DNA of 64,000 nucleotides from Acorus gramineus (taxonomy: Eukaryota > Streptophyta > Magnoliopsida > Acorales > Acoraceae), in NCBI GenBank assembly GCA_030737835.1, contig CM060857.1:909577-973576 (forward strand). The letters are read 5' to 3'. Position numbers and translations under genes: made by a program. The notes under the pieces are model-generated. The model worked only from the letters and a program-made list of their open reading frames with translations, made no database searches and was not told the DNA's origin. This document shows positions 42,690 to 59,960 of this stretch, in pieces (position 1 is the first letter of the stretch; every line of letters begins with the position of its first letter).

Positions 42690-44105
42690 CGATAATTATT
42701 AACCGATGCTGCTCTAAGGCTCATCGCTGCGTCCATCACGGACCTTGACGTGTCGGCACCTTCGCATTCGTCACCGCGACGAATCCATCCCCCCCCCCCC
42801 CCGCCTTGGCAGTCGACCTCCCTCCGCCTCGCGCACCTGTCGGACCCGTCCCTCAAAAACCAGTCCTGCGGCGATTTCGGCCTAAACCCTCTCAAGCACT
42901 CACAAAGGTTGATGTCGCTGGTGTTGCAGAGCCCGTTCGGACCGCACTGGTCCCTCAGTGCGGAGCACAATCCCTCAGTGCCGAGCACAACAGGCTCCAA
43001 AGACTCTGCCTTTCCACCCACACGAGCCGCTGCACCACCCCGGATGGACTCATGGTGAGCCTCGTCATGACGTCACTCTGCTTCACAAGAAAGTTGTAGC
43101 AGTGCTTTAAAAATAGGATCCGAAAAATGAAATGGTCAAAGGTCACTTATTCAATCATTGGATCAATCAGATTTGAACCATCACATAATTATAATATAAT
43201 AAAAATATTAATTATCATTACTAGATAAAAAGCATAAGATATTTTTAAAAATCTTTACATAAAGCTTTTATTTAACATCATAGCACGATTTTAATATATA
43301 TATAAAATCAATTTTTTTTATTAGATTTTATATTTTAATGGGTGATTAATCAAAATTTCTATGAATAAAGAACTATTCGATATAAGGTCAAATCGAACCA
43401 GAATTGAAAATGAGTTAACTGTGTTTCACTTGTTTTTTATATAATCAGGTTTTAAGGATAAATCAAACCAAAATTTAAAATGGATGAATGTTTAACCGGT
43501 TCAACCGGACGGGTCAGGTCGAGTTTTAAAACACCAACCTACAGTACACTTAGTATTTTTTATGAATTCCATCACCTTGGATTCGAGCAACCGCATCCAT
43601 AGTGCCTTTGGTGGACCAAACCTAGCATCCCCCCCACCGTCAAGGAGGGCTAGGCCTTCGTCGGGGGATGATGGTCAGGATTCCAGCGGTGTTGTTGAGG
43701 ATTGGGTTGTTATGGTTGGTGACCCAAACGTAGGGTGTGGGTGGGGATGTTGTGATACTTGTTATAATAAAGAAAAAGATTTCTTCATTGTATCAGAAGA
43801 GTCAAATGCTCTATTTATAATATATAAATCAAAACTTGAAATACCAACAAATGAAAATAGGAAAACTAGGAAAACAATGACATAATAATAATAATAATGA
43901 CCCTTTAACAATACCATATGCTGACGTATCGCCAGTTCGATCGGCCAGGTTGGAAGATGCCGAGCTCCAAGGTTTTGTTGGGGGAGAGGAGGGTTTGGCC
44001 GTCACGGAGGGGTTGGGTAGGGGTCATGGAGTCTCCGGCCATGGAGGGAGTGAAGAGAGTGAAACAGAGGAAGATGAGAATTGGATTTTGAGTGGATTCT
44101 CTCAT
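42690..44105 (-). pseudogene. Gene F: S-domain RLK pseudogene, sister of D
   Basis: Exon 1 44105-about 43913 ([25 protein letters not shown]) is open. Exon 2 (about 43755-43545) has a 1-nt insertion (YHNIPTHT, then shifted) and a large deletion joining the IQGDG motif to the KNTK region. A 437-bp hAT MITE follows, then exon 3 (about 43099-42690) with KQSDVMTRLTMSPSGVVQRLV, a short duplication in CSALRD, the EGF-like CGPNGLCNTSDINLCECLRG, and a frameshift at a run of 14 C (42789-42802). Homology ends in the PAN domain at MDAAMSL. No transmembrane or kinase part. It lies downstream of H in the same orientation, as D does of E. Confidence 0.82.
43100..43536. mobile_element. hAT-type MITE in F (same site as in D)
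   Basis: 437 bp with ends CAGTGCTTTAAAAATAGG and, read from the right, TGGTGTTTTAAAACTCG. The right flank ACCTACAG matches the D duplication ACCTATAG with one change; the left flank is more decayed. It is at the same codon as the D copy. Confidence 0.78.
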
Positions 44106-44654
44106 GGTTTGTTCTGTTCAGTCACTGTATGCATGAATGGTAATGGCATGTCTGAAGATTGTATATGCAGAACGGTTAGGGCCTACTTGTTTGATCTTCC
44201 TTTGTTGATGACTTTCACAAAGCAGCCATTAATGGTCATAATAATTTCAAAGTTGAGTTGGCCCTAAGCATAAACAACTAAATTATTGTCAGCTTCAGCT
44301 ATCAAAGTAGAATACAATATAATTTTTTATTAGCTTTATCGGTGGACCACCTACCAGCTCTGCTTGGGAACAGAGTGGACAAGGTCCAAAGTCACTCTGT
44401 TTTAGTTCTGCTTGTGTAATACATTATACTTTCAGAATAAGAACTTCTGTTCTGGATACTCGGATCCTCAATAGATAAATCAGTGAATTTTTTTCTGTAA
44501 ATGACATCAATATTGGGATTATTTTCTTGAAGTGGATTTTATCACTTACATAACACACTCCTGTTAGTCATTTTCCTATTTATCTTGGATTATGTATGGT
44601 TTTTACCCTAGCAAAAAACGATAAAGATATCTGATTTATGTCAAGATATTACAA
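44106..44654. other. Upstream region of F
   Basis: Presumed F promoter, closely similar to 32280-32460 upstream of D (CTCATGGTTTGTTCTGTTCAG at the start codon). No gene seen. Confidence 0.5.
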
Positions 44655-45117
44655 TTTTTTTTTTATTGGTAATTGAGAACTTTGTATTGCTATAAATAAA
44701 CAAATGTACAAAATGTACAAGAGTTATCAAACTTACAAGAGAAAAAATAAGCCAAACAGAGGGAAAGGTCAACAAAGTCACCCAGCATCCTGTCTAACTC
44801 TTTCCACTCCCTTAGAAGAAGCAACTTTGTAGTAAAAGTTAGATGAAGTAAACTACATCGAAATGACCGCTTATACAAAAACACTTTGGAGCTCATTGTC
44901 AGACATGTTGCCTACTTGCAACGAGGATATAGCGTACCCACTTTATTAGATCAAATGCTCACCCATTGTCTACCTCCTTGATGCCAAAATGTCCGCTGGA
45001 CTGTTTCCTTCACGAAATATATGCGTGGTCTTCCAGTTTACTAAGCATTGAAGACCTTTTGTTAGCTTCCTCAACAGTCTAATAGCAAACCATGGCAACT
45101 GACCTTTGCCTTTAACT
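44655..45117 (-). mobile_element. Short 5'-truncated LINE with 11-bp TSD
   Basis: On the minus strand it begins in an RNase H C-terminal region (WKTTHIFREGNSPADILAS then a stop), continues with a 3' UTR and ends in an A tail (T run 44655-44664 on plus). Perfect 11-bp duplications AGATATTACAA flank it (44644-44654 and 45118-45128). 463 bp, non-coding remnant between F and H. Confidence 0.88.
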
Positions 45118-45202
45118 AGATATTACAACATTACTATTAAAAAGGAATCAGAATTGAAATAAACTCAACATTATTGATAGAACCCCATACAGGCAAATCT
45201 AA

Positions 45203-49467
<4,265 letters not shown>

Positions 49468-49891
49468 GGTTTTGTTCGGCTATAGTTTGCGTTGGGAGTC
49501 ATTTTCAAAATATGGGTCAACTGGCAAAGACTGACCGTCGGATCGTGTGATTTTAATGGTATCAGATTGACTTTCACTATATGACATCGTCAATTGTCAC
49601 AAACCCGGCCCCACCAAAGTTGGCACTGCATTGTTAAAGTCTCTGCCGCTCTATGCACGTTGTTTGTGAAATTTAATTTGTGTGGTGAAGATGTAACAAA
49701 ATAAACAATCACCAATGTGTTGGATGGAGTCAAAGGTAATTAAGGGTTGCGTCCCAGTGGCAGGCATTCCATGATCATTTTGCTATGCTCTCTATTTTGG
49801 CATCTTTTGATTCATGGAGGGCTTCTCATGTGTTTCATGAAGGAAATCAGGTTGCTGACCACCTAGCACCATGAAGAGACTCTCTGGGTTA

Positions 49892-50017
49892 GGCCTCTGA
49901 ACGGGTTGGATCCGGATTGGGTCGGATTCAACTCGGATCGGGTATATTACATGTATAATTGGATCCGAGTTAGGTCGGGTCGGGTCTGGGTCTGGACCCA
50001 ACCCGTTGATAGGCATA
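49892..50017. mobile_element. Small MITE-like inverted repeat
   Basis: About 126 bp whose ends GGCCTCTGAACGGGTTGG and, from the right, ATGCCTATCAACGGGTTGG are inverted repeats; CTCTGGGT occurs just outside on both sides (about 49882-49889 and 50018-50025). Confidence 0.55.
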
Positions 50018-51084
50018 CTCTGGGTACCACAAAAATTGTTCCTCATCAGGTATGAGGAGGAATTGAAGGCTCTGATTGCCTAAGACGCGATTGGGACTTC
50101 ATAACTACGTGTGCGTTCAAAGTGATGGAAAAATTGAGGCACTAGAGGCTGATTGTCCATCATTGATGGGCGTTCTTCCAGTAATCTCCTTTCTATTTAG
50201 TCTCTTTCTAAAATCTTTTTGTGTATCTACTTTTTGCTAGTTGTATCTATGATGGTATGTAACTACAGCCTCACCTTGTAGCGGTCTTGTCAATAACATA
50301 ACATTTATTACTTTCTCATTAAAGTATATGATCTAGTTTTATTTTTTATTTCTATGTTTTTCCATAAATTTGACCATTAATTTTTTTTATTCAAAATTTA
50401 AAATTTCAAATTGGATTTAACAAAACCATGAATATGTTATGATATTTTATAATCAAATTTAAATAAATAATATGTATATATTTAATTTCAATTTTGTACA
50501 TTTAATTCGTATGAATATGTTTTTTTTTTTTTACACGTAATGACATGTTTTTATTAGTCAAGTATATTAAAAAAACAATAATGATTTAAGGGATGTCAGG
50601 TACAAAAGCTCCAACTCTGCTCAAAGATGGATCTGGATGGTAGGCGATGCCAATCATCAATACAAAGCGTGAACCTTTGACTGCAAGCATGGTTGCAAAA
50701 AGAGAATGAGCGTAACATTTCATATAGTCAAAGTGCAATGTGGAATAAAACTTATAGATTTCAACTTTTTATTCTCTTTATCTAGAGAATAAAAAACAGA
50801 GATGTAGTATCTCGTGTGTTTACGTTTCTCTTCTTCTCTGTATTATTTTTTAAATTTATTTTAGATTTAGATTTTCAACACTATTAAGGGATAAGGAGCA
50901 GCTCCTCTCGCATTGTGAGAAAAACAAAAATATAAAGGTGTAATTAAATTTTTATTGTGGGAGATATTTTTGTAATTTTTTACCAAGTAAATAATAAAAA
51001 AGTATATTGTGGTTGTCAATAACTTATACTAAAATTTGGGTAATTCAAATTAATACTTAAAAAAAAATGTGATTCGTATCAGGA

Positions 51085-51350
51085 TAATGTTAGGTACAAC
51101 CCATTTTTCAATCTCAATTACAGTCTCCATATGTTTTGAATTTTTTAAAAATAATATACCTCATCCAATGAGGTACATTTTTTTTTAGAAAATGAAACAT
51201 ATACTTTAATAAATTGAATGAATACATTCGTAAAAAATGTGAAAAATTTTTATCGAATCATATACCTTGTTAATGTAAGTATATGTTTCAGTAATTTTGT
51301 ATTGACGCATATGAGACTGGAATTGAGGCTGAAAAATAAAACAACGTGTA
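51085..51350. mobile_element. MITE-like element related to 5358-5645
   Basis: The ends are inverted repeats (ATTTTTCAATCTCAATTAC at the left; ATTTTTCAGCCTCAATTCC read from the right). The interior shares the ATACCTCATCCAATGAGGTA motif with the other family members. Non-coding. Confidence 0.6.
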
Positions 51351-51939
51351 TCAACACTCTTCACATTATGCAATTAAGCTGATCCGAAGCCCAACCAGAC
51401 CTGAACCCCAAGTCCTTCGGGCTAAGGGAGTAAGGGACAGCTTTGGGCTGCGAAATATTTTTTGGCCCAGTCCGGTCTCCATGCCCAAGATAAGCCTGGC
51501 CCAGAGGAGACCTGACCCAAATCAATCAAGCAACCTTAGATGGCCCATCGCATGGCCACCTCTAATCCTATCTCCAATGAATGATGATTATGGGAAAAAT
51601 TGATTCAAACTCCTTGATAACTTATCAAAATAAAAAAAATATATAATAAAATCACTAAATATCCATAAATCCCTACATTTTGTTCTAGTTAAGGGTTTGT
51701 CCCTCAATTAAAATTCTGTCAATGGAGAAAGAATATTCTTTGAATATTCTATTTATTTAACTGTATTATTTCAAACCCGATTAAGTCCCTATAAAAATAA
51801 TAAAATCCAAAATAGTTTTTTTGATGGTGAAAATGCCCTTGAAATGATTAAATACCAAAAATACCAGAAAAGAAAAATAGACAAATTAAGAATGCAATAA
51901 TATCATAATAATGACTCTCTAACAATACCATACACCAAC

Positions 51940-52097
51940 GTATCGTCTGTTTGATCGGCGAGCTGGAAGAAGACGAGCTCGAGGGTTTGGCCGTCGCGGA
52001 GGGGTTGGGTGGGGGTTATGGAGTCTCCGGTCATGGAGGGAGTGAAGAGAGTGAAACAGAGGAAGATGAGGATTGGATTTTGAGTGAATTCTCTCAT
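51940..52097 (-). pseudogene. S-RLK exon 1 fragment downstream of G
   Basis: MREFTQNPILIFLCFTLF, then [15 protein letters not shown] joined directly to LELVFF by the same small deletion as the 25.2-kb fragment. It breaks off before the WVANRD lectin motif and no downstream exons follow. Its position after G matches D after E. Confidence 0.75.
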
Positions 52098-52336
52098 GGT
52101 TTGTTCTGTTTAATCACTGCATGAATGAATGACAATGGCATATCTGGAGATTGTATATGCAGAAAACTGAGGATCCACTTGTTGATCTTTCTTTGTTGAT
52201 GACTTTCACATGTCAACCATTGATGGTCAAGTTTTCAAAGTTGACTTGGCACTAAACATAAACAGCTAAATTATTGATGAGCCTTGATACACTCAATTCA
52301 TTTTACAGCTCCATATACTATGATAATGTAGTGTAC

Positions 52337-52401
52337 TTGAAGGGTGCGAAGAGTGTGAAACAGAAGAAGATGAGAATTGGATTTTGAGTGAATTCTCTCA
52401 T
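52337..52401 (-). pseudogene. Second exon 1 scrap, tandem duplicate
   Basis: The first 19 or so codons (MREFTQNPILIFFCFTLF) and about 100 bases upstream duplicate 52030-52200. Homology stops after TLFAP. Confidence 0.65.
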
Positions 52402-52676
52402 TGTTTGTTCTGTTTAATCACTGTATGCATGAATGACAATGGCATGTTACAAGATTGTAATATTGTATATGTTGATCTTCCTTTGTTGAAGATTTTCACA
52501 TAGCAGACATTTATGGTCAAGTTTTTGTTGAAAATTGTGTGTTGATAAATACAATCATATTAGGGCAATACCTGGATACTCATAAAAATCACATACGGGT
52601 CTATAGCCCCCAATTTTCAAAGTTGAATTGGCCTTAAATAGAAACAACTAAATTATTGATAGCTTCACGTATCAAA

Positions 52677-52748
<72 letters not shown>

Positions 52749-53208
52749 GATAGCTTCATGCAGTGGACCTTCAAACACCAAATTTTGAAATTCTGAGAAA
52801 AATTTATCAATCAAAACATATTTTAATACTATGAAAATATCCATTTTTAAGCAATCATTGAATTCCCCCAACACAAATACGGTATTTCCTTTTCAAACTC
52901 TAGATTCATACAAGTAAAAGAACACTATAATTTCTCTTCATTCAACCCCACAACAAATTCATATTTTCAGCACAAATCAGAATTTTGATCTAAAACTAAA
53001 ATATAACAATCATATATGAATAAAAATGAAGAATAGAGCAAGAACAACACAACGTGTAAATTGCTTCACAAATTTTTTTCCAAATTTTCTCTTTATTTTC
53101 CCCCTTCATCAGCTCTGTTTACCGGATAAGCTTGGGAACAACGCTATACATGTTTCTATGTTCTTCATACAATAACAAAAAAAAAGGACTAATCATAATT
53201 TGTTCCAG
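52402..53208. other. Spacer downstream of G
   Basis: Contains the ATT microsatellite and the CTCTGTTTACCGGATAAGC block shared with the spacer downstream of E. No gene seen. Confidence 0.5.
52678..52748. repeat. (ATT)n microsatellite
   Basis: About 71 bases of ATT repeats, flanked by ATCAAA and GATAGCTTCAT as in the paralogous spacer at 32481-32537. Confidence 0.92.
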
Positions 53209-56200
53209 TTATCGGGCTTCAATTATTGTCATGGTAATCTCATTTTGGCTACATGATGATTCTTGTATCCGATCAGTCAACCAGTCTTGTTGGAAAAGAT
53301 TTCCTCCATTGTAGAATCCCGGTTTCCTAGGTTGGGGTAGCACAACAGTTTCGCTGCTCAACATCATTACTACAGAAGACATCGTCGGTCGATCCTCTAC
53401 TCGTTCTTGAACGCAAAGTAGGCCCGTCTGTATGCATCGCATCACTTCGGAGATGGGTGATGAGTAGCCCATAGAGACGTCCAACAATTCAAGGGCATTC
53501 CCTTCTTTCCATAGCATCCATGCCTGCAACGAATTTCTTTCGCTTTGTAAGCATCATCTCAATTAATAACTAAAATTTCTAAAGTATGTGTTCATGATAA
53601 CTCACATGTGCAAGGAGGTTCATATTAGCATGGGATCGATACACTCCACGGTTTTTCTTTCCGCTCACAATCTCAAGTACCAGCACTCCGAAGCTGAAGA
53701 CGTCTGACTTCACTGAGAAAATTCCATCCATTGCGTACTCTGGAGACATATATCCACTGCAAGTCCGAAATATGATGATAGGTAAACTCTAAATTATAAA
53801 TATTATTAGGATTCAGACTTATCTTATCCCGTGTTTGGAACCCTTGTAGAGTTATTTACTCCTAATGCTATACTAAGATAAATAACAATTTATGTAAAAT
53901 AAATAATTTTTTTTTGTCTCATCTTTTTTTTTTTTTACATTATTATATCCACCATGGATAACTTCAAAATATACTGTGGATAAGGGATAGATGTTGGTTA
54001 AACTTTTAAATTGTTGCTTAATCATATCATTGGATTAGTTTTACTTTTTTATATTATGAATGGTGCCCCCTAGGTATGATCCCCAAGACCTTCTTTAGAG
54101 AGAGGGGGTGCTAGTTGATTCACCCAAAGCTCGGTTAGAAAATGTTCTTGAGAGATGCATGTGTTATGTTTTAGGATGTGTGTATGAGTTTTAGGTGGAT
54201 TATTTTTTAAGAAAAAGGAGATGAAAGAGTATTTTAAGATATTAACATGGATAAGCATTGATAATGAATTCAACTCCCCCTCCCCCCTGTTATCATGATA
54301 TACAAGTTATGATGGCATAGCTATCTGATACAATAGCTTTTTCGGGAGAGGGGTGTATGGTGCCACACAAACGCGGGCTAAGTGCATTGTTGTTTGGAAA
54401 ACTTACTATGTGCCGACGACCCTTTTGGTATTGCCTTCTCCATGATCTCCTCTGAAAAGCCTCGCCATCCCGAAGTCTGAGATCTTGGGGTTCATCTCTT
54501 TATCTAGGAGGATGTTGCTCGCTTTCAGATCCCTGTGTATGATTCTAAATCTCGAGTCCTGATGGAGATAAACAAGTCCTCGAGCGATCCCCAAAATGAT
54601 ATCGTAGCGCCTTCTCCAGTCCAAACACGGGCTTTTTGTGACATCTAAACTAAGATCAGTACTACTGTGTTATACAACTCCAACGGTTAAGGACATAAAG
54701 ATCTGCCTTACCAAATAAAAATGTGTCCAAGCTCTTGTTGGGCATGTACTCGTAGATCAACATGCGCTCATCTCCTTCAATGCAACACCCTAGAAGCCGA
54801 ACAAGGTTCCTGTGCTGAAGCTTCGCGATTAGCATGACCTCGTTCATGAACTCATCAAGGCCCTGTGTCGAGTTCTTCGAGAGCCTCTTCACCGCTATCT
54901 CTTGATCCTCCTCTAGCTTCCCCTGGGACTCAAATTAAATGTCAATTATTCCTCTTAGGTTAAATCAAGTGATTGTGAATTATAGAATGAAAAATGGTAC
55001 CTTATAAACTAGGCCAAAACCGCCCTCTCCAATCTTATTCCAATTTGAGAAATTGTCGGTGGCCATTACTATAGTACTCAAATCAAACAGAGGAAGATCC
55101 ATTCCCATTGTACTATTTTCTGGGTTGTTTTCATTTTGGGTCCCTATTACGTAGAAAAGAATCAAATCACATATATTTCTCATGTATGATGTGGGACATG
55201 CTACTATAACTTTATTGAGTGCAAATGTGTTTCAGATTTACCTCTCCTACTGACTTTACTGGCTTTCTTCCTCTTCAATACAAACCAGAAGCTGGACCCA
55301 AGCAGAAGCATCGATGAAACGACGACAACTGCAACTACTACACCGATCAATTTCTTCTTGTGGTGCTCGTCATCTGGACCAGCATTGCATATGAGTTACC
55401 CATGATTGAAATATTGTTTGCTGCTATAAATGAAAACAAGGGTCGAGCATTGGCAGTTTTGTAATTGATGTGTGTTATGTGTGGGAGCACTATGGTAGTA
55501 TTATATATATTCTTTTATAAGTCAGGATTTGAGATAAACCAACAAAGAGTCAGGTTTGCAACCACACACAATATGTAATAAAAAAAAATTAATGAATATA
55601 ATTTTCTCTCCCCTATTTGTGAACTAGTCAATCCTTTGTTGGATACTTCAAGTCGTGGGCCAATTTTTCAACAAGAATTCACAATTTGAATGGTTTTTCC
55701 AAATTTTTGTCAAGGGGTGACAATCCAGGATTTCCAAATAAAATAGTGAAACAATATGTGAAAAAAAATGTTACACTCTATGTATTTTAAAATAAAAAGC
55801 GTAGACTAAAAATTATATACCTCATTTACTGAGGTATATACTTTTATGTAATGTGAATTATATATTCTAATTAATTGAATTATATCATTCACATAAGAAT
55901 TTTGGTTACATACCTAAATCGGAAGCCGCAAGCCTTAGATAAATGTCCTGCCCACCATCCCCATAAGTTCTAGTATCCATAAGATCGCCGTACCACATAA
56001 CACACCCACTCCCGCTCCCGATGTCCGCTGCCCCATAGGCAGTGCACGAGCAATTCTTCAAACACTCGCCTCGACATTCGTCGAGGCTCATCGTCCTGTC
56101 CACCATGGACCTCGATGTATCTGCCACTTTCACGCCAGATACTACTACAAACCCATCACTACCACCACCCCTGCAGGCCAACGCCGTCTTCCTCACGCAC

Positions 56201-57339
56201 CCATCAGACGCGTCTCTCAAATACCAAGCCTGCGGTGTTTTCGGCTCGAACCCTCTCAAGCAATCACACAAAGAGATTTCATTAGTGTCGCAGAGACCGT
56301 TTGGACCGCACTTTCCGTAGTTGTCACACGGGTCCATGGGTGCGAACCAGATGATGTTCCATATCTGCTGCGCATCGAGCCACACGAGCCGCTGCGTCAC
56401 CCCGGCTTGGTTCAGGATCAGTCTTGTTATGATGTTACTCTGTTTCAGCGTGTATGTGTAGTACACCTCCGTCGGGTTTTGAACGAATTGGAAGATGAAC
56501 TGATCGTAAGTCTTCATTTCAGGGATCCCACTGAAACGGAGCCCGTTCCATGGCCCGGTCCGGTACTTCAACGTCGAGTTCTCGAAGAGCTTGAATTGGG
56601 GCGATCCGTGGACGTCCATGTAGAACGAGTAGTCCCCTGAAGACGGGTCGTCAGGTCCCCTCCACGATGTCATGTTGCGATCCAGGCCTGTCTTCAAGTC
56701 CCACCCGTACTTCATCCCGGGCAGGATCGTGTCGGTCGGGTAGTCGAAGCTCTGCCATGCGAGCGCTCCGGTGGCGGAGTTTGTTAACACGAAGTTTCCG
56801 TCTTCTTGGATTCGAGCAATGGGGTTGGTCACATTGGTTGCGCCTTTTGGTGACCATACGACGCCTCCCACTCGATTGAGGAGGGCTAGTCGTCCGTCAC
56901 GGTCGATCGTCAGGACTCCTCCTGATGCAAGTTCCGGTAGGCGTCAGTCAGCATAGTCACAAATTTGGGATTCGATGGTAGTTCAGTAGGAGTCGCGTCA
57001 GAACTTGAAAAGCTTAGAAACAGAGAAACCCTCAAAAATGAAAGAACTATAGAGCAAAACTAAAAATTTGTCACCTCCGGTGTCATTGACGAGTGGGTCG
57101 TCGCGGTTGGCCACCCAAACGTAGGTGCGGTTGGGGAGATTGTGATACCATATGCCGATGTAGAGTTTGTTCGATGCTCCGGGTCCGAAGAATCCGAGTT
57201 CGAAGGTTCCGTTCCTCGAAACGATGGTTTGGCCGTCTCGGAGGGGTTGGGTGGGAGTTATGGAGTCGTCGGCGATGGAGAGAGTGAAGAGGGTGAAGAA
57301 GAGAAATGCAAAGGCGGATTCTTGAGTGCTTCCTTTCAT
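53209..57339 (-). CDS. Gene G: G-type lectin S-receptor-like Ser/Thr kinase, intact
   Basis: Eight exons: 57339-57075, 56921-55914, 55373-55242, 55143-55001, 54922-54712, 54644-54407, 53756-53606, 53523-53209; 820 codons, phases close. The start at 57339 ([18 protein letters not shown]) is the first ATG not followed at once by a stop; an upstream ATG near 57357 reads M-N-A-stop. Order: signal peptide, lectin ([11 protein letters not shown]), EGF-like [23 protein letters not shown] cysteines ([15 protein letters not shown]), transmembrane helix, and a kinase with [34 protein letters not shown] and SPEYAMDG, then [13 protein letters not shown]. All key catalytic residues are present. It is the closest relative of E in exon structure and upstream DNA. 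Expected plasma-membrane receptor; ligand unknown. Confidence 0.91.
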
Positions 57340-58570
57340 GATTTGTTAGGCATTCATGTCTTCGGTGGAGTTTGTTCTATTTCAACAAATATCAAGATAC
57401 TGTTATTGACTCTTTTTAACATATGAAACCAAAAAGTCAATTCTTGTACACTAATTGTTCACGTTTGATCAATTGTTCTAAAGAACTTTTGTTCAACCGA
57501 TCACACTTGAGAATTTATCATGTTTTCAAAGATAAGACCGTGAATTGAACAAGAGAACAAACATCCGAAACACATATAAGAAAATTCCAGGATGCAACCG
57601 GGTAAGAGTGTACGATTCTATAGTGTCCAATTCTTATTTGGTGTTTTAGTCAAGATATTTTCAAGACATCAACCTCCATCAATAATCTTGAAAACATTTA
57701 ATCAGAAATAAGAGAATAAATCAAATCTCTCATTAGAGTTTGCACCCAATATATATAATACAAAAGAAAGTGAATAAAAGACTAATCTACCTTTAATAAA
57801 GAAAAACTAAAATACCATAATACATATAAATATTTCTAACAGTAGTGAATAATGTAAAGGGTAAAGATTTAATAACAAAAAATGGACCACAACATAAAAT
57901 AACATTTTCAATACCTCATTCAAAAGTTATAAGATAATCTCTCGTCTTGTCATTGATTCATGAATGTTCAATAATGGGACCTTCTAGAGAATATATAGAT
58001 CCAAACCAACATGTCCTTTTCCAGGAGAAGAAAAATAAATAAAGCATGTTCTGGGAGAGGGAGAGCTGCTTGTCATTCTTGAAAATTGGGAAGATTGAAC
58101 TTCACCAAACCGGAGGGGCTGGTTTGGGAAAACGTAATCTTCATGTTGGATCACATTGGATCAGGGTTGGAACTTTTCAAATTTCAACATGACCCAAAAT
58201 TTCATATTGGATTACTTTCAAATTGGACTTGGGCCCTTCTACAGTGATATAGGGGGCTTTACTTACAAGAATAACAAGATGGATCTCTACTCTTGTTAAG
58301 AGATTCCAAATCATCTTTGCAATACCTATCGTGGCCAAGGATAGTGAGCTTTTACACAGTCTTGTTTACAGGCTCATGTTTACTCTCATGCATATAATTA
58401 TTTTTCACTTCTTATGTAATTTTTGTATATAATTCATTTAAGTATATATTTATTTTTTATGAAAGTATATGTTTCATTACTTGAAGTACATATATATTTA
58501 CAAAAATCAAAGCACATGACAATTGCATATGATGTATTGATTGGGATTGTGTCTAGCATTTTTCTTATAA
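57340..58570. promoter_or_regulatory. Upstream region of G, shared with E and C
   Basis: Blocks align with 36760-38890 (E) and in reverse with about 14500-16300 (C). It contains the degraded TRIM-like solo LTR at about 57697-57850 and a 5358-type MITE relic near 58400-58560. No promoter element is placed with confidence. Confidence 0.55.
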
Positions 58571-58791
58571 TTGTTGTCTTCTAAGATGTTTCATTTTTAT
58601 AAGAAGACTCGTGAATACATGTTTCAATGTCACAAAAAGCCGCTCATTGGACCAGAAGAACAGGGGAATTTATCAACCCGAAACTCATCCAAACCTTGTA
58701 GCATATGTACAAATAACAATTCTCATTCAGTTTTTTGTTGGATTCATCGCATATATGAAGTGGTACTAAACAACAGAATTGTGAATTTCAG

Positions 58792-59801
58792 GTTTGGGAA
58801 CTATATAATGAACCAGGACAGGACGATGGAGCTGATAGGCTCATCCATAGTTGGCTGTTCTTCACATCAGGAGGTTATCAGATGCAGGCCCGACCCTGGG
58901 TGTAGGCCCAGTAGGCAGGTGCCTAGGGCCCCACCCAGGGAAGGGCCCCCAAACCATACTACCTCACTAATACCATGCATAACATGTTTTATCATTTATG
59001 GGCCTCTCTACGAGTGATGAATATGCAAATAAATAAGCCCACTACGAATGATGAATCTTGCTATTTTAACTCATCTAGGATTCCAAATGGCAATAAAAAT
59101 TGCAATCAATTCCACCCATGCATAATTAAAATTTTAAAATCTCTTTTTAGAATGTCAATAATCACACTCTTAAATTAGCCTAACTTTTAATTTGTTCTCC
59201 CCAATCTCTCTCTCTCTTTATCTCAATCTCTCTTCCATAATCTCTCTATCCCTCTCTCTCTCAAGTTTCAACCATTTCAAAATTTAAGAATCAAAATATA
59301 AAGATTTTACAACAAATTCATCTCTATTATAAGCTATGTAGCCCTTTTTTGAATCTAAGTTTCGTGAAATCCGTATTATTCGTAGAAAATTGGATTATAT
59401 GTATGTGCTTGTAATTTATAATTGTTACAAGATGGATTATATATGATAGTTAAGTTATGAAATAAAGTTGATGAGGGTATGTATTTATCTTTTATACTCT
59501 TTTAGTAGATCAATGACAAATGATAATTTATTGTGTTATATTTAAATAAGATGAATTTTTTTTTAGGTGGTAAGGCCCCATTTTAAAAGATCGCCTAGGA
59601 CCCCACCCAAATTTTCAAATCTTAGGGCCGGCCCTGATCAGATGCATTCATGAGGGTCTCTTATGCATTCAAGACCACACGAACGATCAGCTGACGATGT
59701 CAAGCATTGTTCTCATCCTCAAAAGCAAAAGCGCTACTCGTCTGATGCCCGGACGCCCAACTTTCAGTATGCAGAGAAGCCTAGTAGATGATGAGAGGTA
59801 G
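58792..59801 (+). pseudogene. Last kinase exon of another RLK, split by hAT
   Basis: After an acceptor-like TTTCAG the plus strand encodes RTMELIGSSIVGCSSHQEVI, then after the hAT insert RCIHEGLLCIQDHTNDQ, LTMSSIVLILKSKSATRL and MPGRPTF before a stop at 59799-59801. This is kinase subdomains X-XI plus tail of an S-domain-type RLK, but too different from A-I (for example SIVLILKSKS in place of SVVMMLSSE) to be the same subfamily. The start of the exon appears frameshifted (WELYNE in one frame, RTMEL in the next). No upstream kinase exons were recognised within the preceding kilobase. Confidence 0.75.
58885..59636. mobile_element. Non-autonomous hAT element, 752 bp, 8-bp TSD
   Basis: Perfect 8-bp duplications ATCAGATG (58877-58884, 59637-59644) and terminal inverted repeats CAGGCCCGACCCT and CAGGGCCGGCCCT. 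The interior is AT-rich with no transposase frame. It interrupts the kinase exon between Val-Ile-Arg and Cys-Ile-His. Confidence 0.93.
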
Positions 59802-59848
59802 TTTAAGGATTCTGAAGGGTATTATATGAATGAGTTATCATTGACAGT

Positions 59849-59960
59849 TGTTATAATTAAGAATGGAAGACCATTGATGTTATTAGGGTTTGTACCTAAT
59901 ATTTATAGCACAGGAAATGAAAAAGCTGAAATGACTAAACTACCCCTAATACATTTAACA
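59849..59960 (-). repeat. TRIM-like 3' LTR
   Basis: 112 bp, TGTTATAATTAAG to ACATTTAACA on the plus strand, closely matching 62073-62191. Confidence 0.85.

Larger units (their letters stand above)
49468..51939. other. Upstream region of H and intergenic DNA
   Basis: Contains the presumed H promoter and two small inverted-repeat elements listed separately. The rest is AT-rich with no supported gene. Confidence 0.5.
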
